From CAVZMI01 sp050011775 (lineage in GTDB: Bacteria; Bacteroidota; Ignavibacteria; UBA10030; CAVZMI01), in NCBI GenBank assembly GCA_050011775.1, contig JBEKIL010000004.1, positions 1 through 64,000 of the forward strand: a stretch of DNA of 64,000 nucleotides, given 5' to 3'. The notes below the pieces were generated by a model. It saw nothing but the letters and a program-made list of their open reading frames with translations. It had not been told where the DNA came from and searched no databases. Numbering within the stretch: the stretch's first letter is position 1; each line of letters begins with the position of its first letter. Shown piece after piece: positions 25,369 through 35,400 of this stretch. Position numbers and translations under genes: made by a program.

Positions 25369-26661
25369 TTACTGCCGGAGATGACGCAGCCCTTTTTGCC
25401 CGATGTCACTGCGGTAATACGCACCATCGAAGGTAATTTGTCGCACTCCTGAATATGCAGTGCGGATTGTCCGCTCGAGCCCATGCCCGTAACCAATTGC
25501 TGTGACTCCAAGAACACGCCCGCCCGAAGACACAATATCTCCATTTTCATACCGGGTACCCGAATGAAACACCACGACATCATTTGTCGACTGACTGGCA
25601 TCAAGTCCGTATATTTTTTTCCCCGTATCGTACTTGTCGGGATATCCCCTGGAGGCAATAATCACGCACACGGCGGTGGCATCATGAAGCTTGACGTGAT
25701 AATTCTTCAAATTTCCGTGGCATACTGCCATCATAATATCCGCAAGGTCGCCATCGATCAACGGGAGAACGACCTGTGCTTCAGGATCTCCCAGACGACA
25801 GTTATATTCCACAACTTTCGGGCCGCTTGAAGTCACCATTATACCGACGTACAAGCACCCCCTATATGTTCTTCCTTCTGCAGCCATTCCTTTTATTGTC
25901 GGTATAATTATCGTTGATTCAACCTGCGACATGAGTTCTGCGGTCATCACCGGTGCCGGAGCATATGCACCCATACCGCCGGTATTTTTACCCTGATCGC
26001 CATCGAGAATCCGCTTATGATCCTGCGCGGGCGATAGAAGGGCGAAATTTTCTCCATCCGAAAGTGCAAACACCGATGCTTCCTCACCGGTTAAAAATTC
26101 TTCGACGACAATTCGCTCGCCCGCCGATCCGAATATTTTCTGTCCCATCATTTCATCGATCACCTTTAGGGCATCGTCGCGCGATTCACATATGACCGCT
26201 CCTTTTCCTGCAGCGAGTCCATCCGCTTTGACAACACACGGCAGCGGAGACGCTCCGACATACTGTTCAGCCTCACGGCGTTGATCAATACTGAACACAG
26301 CATATGCCGCCGTCGGAATAGAATACTTCTTCATGAAGTTTTTGGAAAATACTTTGCTCCCCTCGATTTCCGCGGCAAGTTTTGTCGGGCCGAATATTGA
26401 TAATCCTTCCGGCTCGAATATATCGACTATGCCTTCGGTAAGAGGCACTTCGGGACCGACGACCGTCAGATCGATTCGATTGCTCTTTACAAATTTTAAA
26501 AGGCCCTGTATATCATTTGCCTTCACCGGGACGTTGGTTGCCAGAGACATTGTTCCTGCGTTCCCCGGTGCACAATAGAGTTCCGTGACGTTAGGACTCT
26601 GTTTGAGTTTCCAGGCAAGCGCATGTTCACGGCCGCCGGAACCGACAACGAGGATTTTCAT
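25369..26661 (-). CDS. purD: Phosphoribosylamine-glycine ligase (GAR synthetase)
   Basis: 430 residues, full length for PurD. It catalyses ATP-dependent joining of phosphoribosylamine and glycine, the second step of de novo purine synthesis. The N-terminal motif VVGSGGREHALAWKL, the ATP-grasp segment LPCVVKADGLAAGKGAV, the RILDGDQGKNTGGMGAY loop and the metal-binding VVEYNCRLGDPEAQVVLP are all present and unbroken. The ATG start, seven bases after AAAAGG, overlaps the end of the upstream glycosyltransferase gene by four bases, so the two are translationally coupled. guaB and guaA elsewhere in the window belong to the same nucleotide pathway but are not in this transcript unit for certain. Confidence 0.97.
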   Translation of the reverse strand: MKILVVGSGGREHALAWKLKQSPNVTELYCAPGNAGTMSLATNVPVKANDIQGLLKFVKSNRIDLTVVGPEVPLTEGIVDIFEPEGLSIFGPTKLAAEIEGSKVFSKNFMKKYSIPTAAYAVFSIDQRREAEQYVGASPLPCVVKADGLAAGKGAVICESRDDALKVIDEMMGQKIFGSAGERIVVEEFLTGEEASVFALSDGENFALLSPAQDHKRILDGDQGKNTGGMGAYAPAPVMTAELMSQVESTIIIPTIKGMAAEGRTYRGCLYVGIMVTSSGPKVVEYNCRLGDPEAQVVLPLIDGDLADIMMAVCHGNLKNYHVKLHDATAVCVIIASRGYPDKYDTGKKIYGLDASQSTNDVVVFHSGTRYENGDIVSSGGRVLGVTAIGYGHGLERTIRTAYSGVRQITFDGAYYRSDIGQKGLRHLRQ

Positions 26662-27962
26662 TCCGAGACCTTTTCTATCTGGTGGGAATAGTCGACAAGG
26701 AATTCCATCAACCGTGCGACTTCTCCTGTAAGAAAGACTCTATCATGACGCTTAACGACCTCTTCCGATGGAACCGTCAACTTTTTTTTCTTATATTTTT
26801 CATAGAAATCAAGGATAGCATCGGCAATTCCGTCAATATCGGCTGGATCGACAACAACACCTCCGGCTTCGAGAATGGTCTGGCGTGCAACGCCGTCGGG
26901 GACGCATCCGAAGATCGGTTTCCCTGCTCCGATGTACTCATAGAGCTTGCCGGTTGATATCATGTCGGATCCTTTCGATTTACTCAACATCATCCAGAGA
27001 ACATCCGACGCGAGGAGATATTTTGTACATTCGGTATGATCGAGATATCCAAGAATTACTACGTCGTCCTGCAGGTTTAATTGTTGAATATATTTTTTAT
27101 TTTCTTCCCTGAAGGCTCCCATGAAACACGCTTCGATCGATCCCCGGAGTTTCGGATGTTCGCGGAATACTTTCGCCAGTGCTTCGAGAAAATATTTCGG
27201 AGTCCGGCCGCCATTAAAGGTACCGGAATAGGTGAAGCGCATCTTTTTCGATTTCGGCAGCACGGCCTTTGGCTGGAGATTAAAATCTGCAGGGTCGAAT
27301 CCCTGGGGTATAATTTCAATTTCATTGTACCGTAGAAATTCGTATCGCTTGAGGAGAAGCTCCTTGATACGTCTATTGATGACGATAATCCTGTCGGCGC
27401 TTTTCAAAACTCTTTTTTCAAGTTGCCTGTGTGCAAGCATATGGAGAGGTGTAGAGTAGAAATGCGCCGGATTATCGTACCAGGAATCCCTATAATCGAT
27501 CACCATCGGGATATGATATTTTTCCCTGAGATATCGCCCAATGAGAAAATCTGTATAAGGAGGCGCAGTTGCAAATATAACAGAAAACTCCTGTTGCTGT
27601 ATCAGTTCCTCTGCTTTTCTAATCGCCCTTTTTCTCCATCCAATTTTATTGTCCGGAATAAAGAAAATCTGACTTATTATGCTAAGCAAGGCCCGAATTT
27701 TTTCGTGCGGAATCTCGATGGTTCCTTTTCGGGAGAGCAATCGATTAAGATCAAGCGATTTCGTTCTGACAATCGATATACCCGCAGCTTGCGCTTCTTC
27801 GAGGAGCGAAAGATCATGAGCATAATATCCAGTTGGAGCGACTGTCAGCACCGTCGGTTTCCAGCCGAATTGCGGAAGATATTTGGCAAATTTCAGCGTA
27901 CGCTGGACTCCGCTGAGTCCCATCGGCGGGAAATAGTAAGCAACGATTAATATATTCTTCAT
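26658..27962 (-). CDS. Glycosyltransferase (GT4 family)
   Basis: 434 residues with a GT-B fold. The N-terminal half starts ILIVAYYFPPMGLSGVQRTLKF and contains the donor-independent Rossmann half typical of family 4 enzymes. The C-terminal half has the beta-strand RFTYSGTFNGGRTP and the nucleotide-sugar binding region YIGAGKPIFGCVPDG. Family members transfer sugars to polysaccharide or lipid-linked acceptors in the cytoplasm. The ATG at 27962 has only a weak RBS and lies eight bases after the stop of the M24 peptidase gene; it overlaps purD by four bases downstream. With the epimerase at 24407 it suggests a small surface-glycan set interleaved with housekeeping genes. Acceptor unknown. Confidence 0.9.
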   Translation of the reverse strand: MKNILIVAYYFPPMGLSGVQRTLKFAKYLPQFGWKPTVLTVAPTGYYAHDLSLLEEAQAAGISIVRTKSLDLNRLLSRKGTIEIPHEKIRALLSIISQIFFIPDNKIGWRKRAIRKAEELIQQQEFSVIFATAPPYTDFLIGRYLREKYHIPMVIDYRDSWYDNPAHFYSTPLHMLAHRQLEKRVLKSADRIIVINRRIKELLLKRYEFLRYNEIEIIPQGFDPADFNLQPKAVLPKSKKMRFTYSGTFNGGRTPKYFLEALAKVFREHPKLRGSIEACFMGAFREENKKYIQQLNLQDDVVILGYLDHTECTKYLLASDVLWMMLSKSKGSDMISTGKLYEYIGAGKPIFGCVPDGVARQTILEAGGVVVDPADIDGIADAILDFYEKYKKKKLTVPSEEVVKRHDRVFLTGEVARLMEFLVDYSHQIEKVSE

Positions 27963-27969
27963 GAAGCGT

Positions 27970-29037
27970 CTATATGATAATTAAATGTTTTGGAGATGTG
28001 CTTAAGATACGGCAGCAATTTTTCTGAATGACGATATCATCTTCAATTCGGATTCCACCCACGCCCGGAACGTACACAGCTGGTTCGATCGTGACAACAT
28101 TTCCCACCGCAAGGTGATACGGATTATTCGAAGAAATAATCGGTGATTCATGAACCTGCATGCCGATGCCATGCCCGACCGGATGAATAAAATAGTTCGC
28201 AAGCCCATCGTTTGCTAGAGATTCCCGGGCAACACGGTCGACTTCCATTGCCGGTATTCCTGCCCGTGCTTTTTCCATTGCACGTTCCTGGGCGTCATGT
28301 ACCGCTTGATAGAGTTTCCTCCGTCGTAATGACGGCACTCCGACATGAACAGTCCGGGTAATATCGGAGTGATAACCACGATATCTTGAGCCGAAGTCGA
28401 TTAGAACGAATTCTCCTGTTCGTATTTTTTTTGTTGAGGCACGGGCGTGCGGATATGCACTCCGGAATCCGCTTGCGACAATCGGATCAAAACTCTCGCC
28501 TTCCGCGCCGTGGATTCTCACCCGATATGTTATTTCAGCTGCTATATCACACTCGCGGGTTCCGGCTTTGAGGAATGGAAGGATTTCGGAAAAAACCGTG
28601 TCCGATATACTTACTGCCTTCCGGATTTTCTCAATCTCATTCTTATTTTTTATGATTGCCAGGTTTTCAATCAGGTTGTCAACCGAACGAAACCGTAGCT
28701 TCGAAAAGCACCTCTTTATAGTTTTAAATGTGGCTAACGACATCGAGCGTTCGTCGATGCCCAGCGTACGGACTCCCCTCATAAGATTCCGTTTACGAAG
28801 CTCCTCGATGCTCCCACGGCTCGAAACAATCACTTTGCATTCCTTCACTTCAGCTTCACCTTGAACCCCATATCGTGCATCGGTAAGAAAATACCAGCGA
28901 CGACAATTATAGAAAAGAATTGCATTCGAGCCTGTGAATCCGGTTAAATAACGGATATGAGGAAGAAATGTGGCAAGAAATCCATCAAGCCCCAAGGAAG
29001 TAAGGGTGGACTGTACTTTCGAAAGACGATGCTTCAT
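27970..29037 (-). CDS. M24-family aminopeptidase P / Xaa-Pro peptidase
   Basis: 355 residues. A creatinase-like N-terminal domain (GFTGSNAILFYN, FLTDARYGVQGE) precedes the pita-bread metallopeptidase domain. The five metal ligands of M24 enzymes can be read: Asp in VLIDFGSRY, Asp in YHSDITRTV, His in HPVGHGIGM, and Glu in VTIEPAVYVPG and GIRIEDDIV. It should remove N-terminal residues before proline or cleave Xaa-Pro dipeptides in the cytoplasm. The start MKHRLSKVQ lies seven bases after the guaB stop with no strong RBS, consistent with coupling to guaB. Whether it is closer to PepP or PepQ cannot be decided here. Confidence 0.93.
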   Translation of the reverse strand: MKHRLSKVQSTLTSLGLDGFLATFLPHIRYLTGFTGSNAILFYNCRRWYFLTDARYGVQGEAEVKECKVIVSSRGSIEELRKRNLMRGVRTLGIDERSMSLATFKTIKRCFSKLRFRSVDNLIENLAIIKNKNEIEKIRKAVSISDTVFSEILPFLKAGTRECDIAAEITYRVRIHGAEGESFDPIVASGFRSAYPHARASTKKIRTGEFVLIDFGSRYRGYHSDITRTVHVGVPSLRRRKLYQAVHDAQERAMEKARAGIPAMEVDRVARESLANDGLANYFIHPVGHGIGMQVHESPIISSNNPYHLAVGNVVTIEPAVYVPGVGGIRIEDDIVIQKNCCRILSTSPKHLIII

Positions 29038-29043
29038 GAAAGG

Positions 29044-30507
29044 TCACATGTGATAATTTGGTGCTTCCTTTGTGATTTCGACGTCGTGAGGATGGCTTTC
29101 TCTCAATCCTGCATCAGTCATTCGAATAAACCGTGTTTTCATTTTCATCTCAGCGATATCACGGACACCGCAGTATCCCATAGCAGCTCGAAGTCCGCCA
29201 ACCATTTGATAAACCGTATCTGCGAGGTTCCCCTTGTAGGGTACTCTGCCTTCGATCCCCTCGGGTACTAGTTTAGCAATGTCATCTTCCACATCCTGAA
29301 AATACCGGTCTTTACTTCCGGCTTTCATCGCATCAACGGAACCCATCCCGCGATACATCTTATAGGCACGACCTTCATAAAGGATTTTTTCACCCGGACT
29401 TTCTTCAAGGCCGGCGAACAAGCTTCCAATCATCACAGTATCCGCACCGGCAGCGATTGCCTTGGCGATATCGCCCGTTTGCTTGATACCGCCATCTGCT
29501 ATAATCGGTATTCCCCATCGTGCTCCAACTTTTGCGCATTCATAAATTGCAGTTACCTGAGGTACACCGACACCTGCGATCACCCTGGTGGTACATATCG
29601 ATCCCGGACCAATCCCGACCTTTATGGCATCAACGCCGGTTTTAATGAGATCACGTGTCGCATCAGCCGTCCCAACATTTCCGGCTACAAGCTGAAGCGC
29701 CGTATATTTCTGTTTGATCTGCTTCACCATCTCGATCACCCCTTTTGAGTGACCATGAGCGGTATCGACAATCACAACATCGACCCCGGCTGTTACCAGA
29801 GCCTGGACTCGCTCAAGTGTGTCTTCACCTACACCCACTGCCGCGCCGGCACGCAACCGACCATGTTCATCTTTTGACGCAAAGGGATGGCGCTTTTTCT
29901 TTAGTATATCTTTGAACGTAATAAGCCCTTTGAGATGTCCGGCCTTATCGACAATAGGAAGTTTTTCGATCCGATGTTTCTGGAGAATCCGCTCGGCTTC
30001 TTCCAGAGTCGTCCCCACCTGGGCTGTAACAAGATTTGCGCTTGTCATGACCTGGGAAACTTCAAGATCCAGATTAGGCTCAAAACGAAGATCACGATTT
30101 GTCAGTATACCGACAAGTTTCCCATGTTCGACGATTGGAATTCCGGATATGCTATATTTTGCCATTACTGCCAATGCATCACGGACAGTAGCGGTTCGTG
30201 CAAGATTAATCGGATTACGAATCATACCGCTCTCCGAGCGCTTAACCTTATCGACCTCCTCAGCCTGTCGCTTTACCGTCATATTCTTATGAATTATTCC
30301 AATAGCACCTTCACGGGCCAGTGCAACAGCCATTTCCGATTCGGTGACCGTATCCATTGCAGCGCTCACCAAAGGAATGTTGAGCGTGATTCGTCGTGTA
30401 AGGCGCGTCCGGATATCGACGTCGCGGGGAAGGATCGTTGATTTTGACGGTACGAGCAGTACATCATCGTAAGTCAATGCTTCGCCTACAAATTTCTTCA
30501 TCGGCAT
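29044..30507 (-). CDS. guaB: IMP dehydrogenase
   Basis: 487 residues, normal for bacterial IMPDH. It oxidises IMP to XMP with NAD, the rate-limiting step to GMP. The N-terminal barrel segment ALTYDDVLLVPSKS and the inserted CBS pair (about 95-205, with VGILTNRDLRFE and GLITFKDI) precede the catalytic loop GPGSICTTRVIAGVG carrying the active-site Cys. The flap YRGMGSVDAM follows. ATG start seven bases after AAAGGA. It heads a run with the M24 peptidase, glycosyltransferase, purD and epimerase genes. guaA, the next enzyme, is at 55003. Confidence 0.98.
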   Translation of the reverse strand: MPMKKFVGEALTYDDVLLVPSKSTILPRDVDIRTRLTRRITLNIPLVSAAMDTVTESEMAVALAREGAIGIIHKNMTVKRQAEEVDKVKRSESGMIRNPINLARTATVRDALAVMAKYSISGIPIVEHGKLVGILTNRDLRFEPNLDLEVSQVMTSANLVTAQVGTTLEEAERILQKHRIEKLPIVDKAGHLKGLITFKDILKKKRHPFASKDEHGRLRAGAAVGVGEDTLERVQALVTAGVDVVIVDTAHGHSKGVIEMVKQIKQKYTALQLVAGNVGTADATRDLIKTGVDAIKVGIGPGSICTTRVIAGVGVPQVTAIYECAKVGARWGIPIIADGGIKQTGDIAKAIAAGADTVMIGSLFAGLEESPGEKILYEGRAYKMYRGMGSVDAMKAGSKDRYFQDVEDDIAKLVPEGIEGRVPYKGNLADTVYQMVGGLRAAMGYCGVRDIAEMKMKTRFIRMTDAGLRESHPHDVEITKEAPNYHM

Positions 30508-30546
30508 TGTATGGTCCTTTCATTCCAAATAATTGGTAACAGCTCT

Positions 30547-31716
30547 TCAGGAGAAGGCAGCAATCCCTGTAATATCCTCCCCGACGATGAGCGTGTGCAT
30601 TTCATGAGTGCCTTCATATGTTTTTACCGATTCAAGATTTGCACTATGACGCATAACCGGATACTCATCGAGAATACCATTGGCGCCGAGGATCTCCCGA
30701 GCAACCCGTGCTATCTCAAGCGCCTGCTGGACGTTATTCCGTTTTGCGAGCGAAACCTGCTGATAGCGCAGCGCGCCTTTGTCCTTCAACCGGCCGAGCT
30801 GCAGACATAGAAGTTGTGCTTTGGTGATTTCGGTGAGCATATACACAAGCTTTTCCTGTGTTATCTGGAATGCGGCGATAGGTTTGTCGAATTGAATCCG
30901 GGTCTTTGCATAATTCAAAGCAGATTCATAACATGCCATTGCTGCACCGATTACACCCCATGCAATTCCATACCGGGCCTGATTCAAGCACATCAAGGCA
31001 GACTTCAACCCGCTTGTCAGCGGCAAACGATTCTTTTCCGGAATGACACAGTCTTGGAACACAAGCTCCGAAGTGACGGAAGCTCTCAATGAATGTTTAC
31101 CTTTCATCTCCGGAGCACTATATCCCTGTGTCCCTTTCTCAATAAGGAAACCGTGAATTACTCCGTCAAGTTTCGCCCAGACAACGGCGATATCTGCAAT
31201 CGTTCCGTTGGTTATCCACATCTTTGCGCCGTTGAGCTTGTAACCACCTGAAACCTTCTCAGCCCTTGTAATTATTCCCCCAGGATTCGATCCATAATCA
31301 GGTTCCGTCAATCCGAAACATCCGATTGCTTCGCCTTTTGCAAGTTTCGGAAGCCAGGTATCTTTCTGTTCCTCAGAGCCGAACGTGAAGATGGGATACA
31401 TTACAAGAGCATTCTGTACTGATGCAAAACTCCGGACACCACTGTCACCGCGTTCTAATTCCTGCATCATCAAACCGTACGCGACATTATTCAATCCGGC
31501 ACAACCATATTTTTCGGGTAGTGTCGCTCCGAATACTCCGATGTCCGCCATTTCTGAAACGAGGTGGATCGGGAAGGTACCCGCTCTGTTATGGTGTTCG
31601 ATGATCGGTATAATTCTGTCCTCCACAAATGCCCGGCTCGTATCTCGCACAAGAATTTCATCTCCTGAGAGGAGTGAATCCATCTGGAAATAATCGACCC
31701 CCTGAAATTTCGACAT
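30547..31716 (-). CDS. gcdH: Acyl-CoA dehydrogenase, glutaryl-CoA dehydrogenase type
   Basis: 389 residues with the acyl-CoA dehydrogenase fold: CFGLTEPDYGSNPGG and KMWITNGTIADIAVVWAK (FAD-binding middle domain), RYGIAWGVIGAAMACYESAL and TRIQFDKPIAAFQ (C-terminal helical domain). The catalytic Glu lies in TYEGTHEMHTL, and this together with GAAMACYESAL is characteristic of glutaryl-CoA dehydrogenases. These oxidise and decarboxylate glutaryl-CoA to crotonyl-CoA in lysine, tryptophan or aromatic degradation. Other short-chain acyl-CoA dehydrogenases cannot be excluded without the substrate-binding Arg being checked structurally. ATG start eight bases after GAGG. No pathway partners are adjacent; it is 39 bp upstream of guaB. 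Confidence 0.88.
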   Translation of the reverse strand: MSKFQGVDYFQMDSLLSGDEILVRDTSRAFVEDRIIPIIEHHNRAGTFPIHLVSEMADIGVFGATLPEKYGCAGLNNVAYGLMMQELERGDSGVRSFASVQNALVMYPIFTFGSEEQKDTWLPKLAKGEAIGCFGLTEPDYGSNPGGIITRAEKVSGGYKLNGAKMWITNGTIADIAVVWAKLDGVIHGFLIEKGTQGYSAPEMKGKHSLRASVTSELVFQDCVIPEKNRLPLTSGLKSALMCLNQARYGIAWGVIGAAMACYESALNYAKTRIQFDKPIAAFQITQEKLVYMLTEITKAQLLCLQLGRLKDKGALRYQQVSLAKRNNVQQALEIARVAREILGANGILDEYPVMRHSANLESVKTYEGTHEMHTLIVGEDITGIAAFS

Positions 31717-31860
31717 TGTGGAGACCTCAGGAAAGTATGGAAAACTACGGAACAGTCTGGTTTATGTCGCCAAAAATAGACACCTGACTCGATTTTCGTT
31801 CAAATGAATAGAAAAATTAGGGAAAAATTGAGGCAAAGTCAAGGAATGGATGAAATAAAA

Positions 31861-31896
31861 CAGCCTGCTGTGGCTCTAGAAACCTCCAGCAGGCTG
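31861..31896 (-). terminator. Rho-independent terminator of the 32041-32406 gene
   Basis: Perfect 10-bp arms CAGCCTGCTG/CAGCAGGCTG with a 16-base loop, followed on the minus strand by TTTTATTTC. It lies in the 324-bp gap between the receiver gene and gcdH. The rest of that gap holds no recognisable gene and should contain the promoter of gcdH. Confidence 0.85.
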
Positions 31897-32040
31897 ACTC
31901 TAAGAAGGAGAGTTTTCTTGCTTGTCGCTTTATTATACTGTGACAGCTTGAAAAAGTTACACCGGATATGTAAAATCTTATTACTTCGCTCGAAGATTAT
32001 CCCTCCGTCATAGTAAGGATAGAATCAACGCGCCAATATT

Positions 32041-32406
32041 TCAGTGATGATAATTCACCTGGAGAATAGATTGGACGAATGTCTTCGAGTCAATCGGTTT
32101 TGCGATATAGCCGTCGAACCCGACCGCTTCAAATCGTTCTTTATCTCCCTGCATTGAATAAGCGGTCAATGCGATAACGGTCATATCACGCCAATTCTCG
32201 TTGATACGAATTCGCCGCAGCACCTCGATGCCGTCCATTTCCGGAAGCTGAATATCCAGTAGTGCGATCTCGGCGGCATGTTCTTCGAGCCAGGCGAGTG
32301 CTTCTTCACCCGATTCCACTTCGGCTGTTTCAATTCCTGCTTTTCGCAGTAGATACCCTGCGAGTTGTCGGTTCATCAAGTTGTCTTCAACGACCAGTAC
32401 TTTCAT
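32041..32406 (-). CDS. Stand-alone receiver protein (CheY/DivK-like)
   Basis: 121 residues, a single receiver domain with no output domain. VVEDN gives the acidic pair, EIALLDIQLPEMDG contains the phospho-acceptor Asp (near residue 52), ALTAY the switch Thr, and YIAKPID the conserved Lys. It acts as a phosphate shuttle or as a modulator through protein binding. It lies 56 bp downstream of the giant hybrid histidine kinase (32463-37097) and is probably a partner in its phosphorelay. ATG start five bases after GGGGAG; terminator at 31861-31896. Confidence 0.93.
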   Translation of the reverse strand: MKVLVVEDNLMNRQLAGYLLRKAGIETAEVESGEEALAWLEEHAAEIALLDIQLPEMDGIEVLRRIRINENWRDMTVIALTAYSMQGDKERFEAVGFDGYIAKPIDSKTFVQSILQVNYHH

Positions 32407-32462
32407 ATTCTCTCCCCTCTCCTGAATTAATCCCTATTGTTGTTTCTTCCCCCGAATAACAT

Positions 32463-35400
32463 TTATTTTGCTGCACTGACCTGTTCTCCTTCGATCAACC
32501 GTCTTATTTCTCGAAAGAGTTCATCTCGTGAAAATGCATTTTTCTTTATTATTGCATCGACTCCATTACTGATCCGCGCCTTTTCGTCAGGCGTAAGATC
32601 GGCATGTGTTGTTAAAATGATTGGTATGTTTTTCATTATTGAGTCTTTCTTGAGAATTTGGACTACATCAAAACATGCCATATCTTTCAGAAGAAAATCC
32701 AGAATAATAATAGCCGGTTTCTTTTCCTTGACAAGCTGTATTCCTTCTTCGCCTGATAACGCACCTGCGACCTCGAAGTGTCCTTCGCTAAGTATTCGCT
32801 TCATATGTGATTGCGCTTCCGTCTCCGAGTCGATTACCACGGTAGAGACTCGATTCACGCGGGCATCGAGACCGAGCATGCTTAGCCGATAAAGGAGTTG
32901 TCGTCGTTCGACCGGCTTGACCAGATAATCGACTGCTCCCAGACTGTATCCTCGTTGCTTATCGTCGATAATCGAGATCATAATCACCGGGATCTGTTTC
33001 GTCGCCTCATCCGATTTCAAGTCACGAAGCACACTCCATCCGTCTTTGAGGGGCAGCATAACATCGAGTGTAATCGCGTGGGGCAACAACTCTTTTGCTT
33101 TGTCGACCGCCTGGACTCCATTTGTTGCAATGGCAACCCTATATCCACCTTCGCTCAGATAGACTTCGAGAAGACGTGCGACTTCCGGAGTATCCTCGAC
33201 GACAAGTACGAGAGGTGCACTTGCCGGAACATTTTTCTGGATATCGACTGATTGTGTCCCCATTGGAATCTTAAACCGGAACGTTGCCCCCTTTCCATAT
33301 TCGCTATCGATCGAGATTGTCCCTCCGTGTAATTCAACGAGAGTTTTTGCAAGGGCAAGACCGAGTCCCGACCCTTGATATTTTCGCGAATAGGAGCTAT
33401 CGACCTGTTGAAATGCCTTGAAGAGTCTTTTCTGATCTTCCGGTTTGATCCCGATTCCGTGATCTTCGATCGTTACCTCGAGCATCTCGTCGACGACATC
33501 CGTCCGAACGACTACAATCCCTGCATTGTGACTGAATTTGACGGCGTTCGAAAGAAGATTGAATAGTATTTGCTTGAATTTTTGCTGGTCGACATAGGCC
33601 GTCTTGATGCGGGCATTGTATTCTGTTACGATATGGACCTCTTTCCGATCTGCAATTGGTTTCATGGTGCACCGGACATCTTCCATCATTTCCAGCAAGT
33701 CACAATCGGCCAATCGTAATTCCATTTTTCCGCTCTCAACCTTTGAGATATCGAGAACATCGTTAATAAGATGGAGTAAGTGTTTTCCGCTTTTACGTAT
33801 ATTCTCTAAAAATTCTTCAATTACATCTTTCGAGCATGTTGCATAATCAGCGATGAGAATTTCACTAAAGCCTATAATTGCGTTCAGCGGTGTCCGCAGT
33901 TCATGGCTCATATTGGCGAGAAACTCTGTTTTCACTTTATTAGCTTTTTCGGCCTGTTCCCTCTGTTCTTTCAAATTCTGGTTGGTGCGTTGAATCTCGA
34001 TGAGAAGCTGGCGCTGTTCCCGGAGGGCATTCTCCAAACCGTTTACAAGCTCTGCATTCTCGATCGCTGTCGTCAACTGGTTGGCAATATTCTGAAGCAG
34101 TATGATATCGCTATGTGAATAAGCATTTTCGGTATAGCTCTGTATAGACATGATTCCGACAACCTTATCACGCGCAATCATTGGTACCAGCATTGTCGAC
34201 GGTGCATGTCGTTCATCATCGATATATTTTTCAGTTCCGGATGTACGACGATTGGAGGGAACTCCTATTTCCAGAAGCGGCTTCCGTTCGCGCATCACCA
34301 TTTCGACAGTTGCGCCATAACTTGAACTCAACTCAGATGTCGGAAGGATACGCCGCACACCATCGACTGTATCGACAAGAATCGCCCACTCAAGAGTGTG
34401 GTGTTTAGGTCGGTAGATTCGGATATAAAACGCATCGACCGGGAACAGCTCGCTGATAGCCGTATAGATTCGCTCATAGACCTTTTGCGGATCAAGCGTA
34501 CCAGCGACGACCGTGCTGATCTCGTTGAGAGTAGTCAGTTCGGTTGTTCGATGTGACAGCTGCTTTATCAGTTGCTTTTTCGATATCGAAATCGCTATAT
34601 CATTTGCCAGCAGATAGAGCATGTTAATATTCTGGTCAATCCGCTTTTGTAGCGGTGATTCGACTAGTGTCAATGTACCGATAAGACTCTCTTCTGCGAT
34701 CAGCGGAATGGAGATAATCGGGCCGTCAAGAACGGGTTGACGTGTCCGGACCGCACGGATCCATGGGAGGGACTCTGAGCCATTCCCATCCACGATCGAG
34801 TATGACTGAGCAATCTCGGCTCGATGCAATTCATCGCCGGAAATCGAACAGAGTTCCAGAGTTGATTTCTCGGCCTCATAACGATGAACAGCAGCGACAG
34901 TATACAGTCCATCTTTCGCAATTAACGCACATACCTGATGACAGAACAGTGGGGCTTCTTCAGTCTCATTACTGATCCGCGAAGCCTGGAGGAGAAGCTC
35001 ACGATGTAGTTCAAGTGCATGTTGTTGACTGATATCCCGTGCTATGGCGACGATGGCAGTCGGATGTCCTGCTGTTCCACGGATGGGCGAGGCGACCATA
35101 TACATCGAACACCGGCCTCCATCTTTTTTCGACATGGTAACTTCGCCTTCCCAATTCACCTCCTGTGCCTGTGTCAGAATCTCGGTGTCAATCCCCACAC
35201 GGTCTTTATATGAAAAGAAGAGGGCGAAATTCATCCCGCGAAGTTCATCGACTTGATACCCGAGCAAACCCGATGCCGCTTCATTGGCATATATGCACTT
35301 ACCCTTGAGATCCAGCACCATCACGACTTCGTGAATGCTCTCTACCGCCCGGGCGAACATCACGACCTGGTCTTCAGCATACTTTCGCGCCGTGATATCA

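Noticed and set aside
29044..30507. Long plus-strand open frames antisense to guaB and several other genes
   Set aside because: They are codon-bias shadows of well-conserved minus-strand genes.
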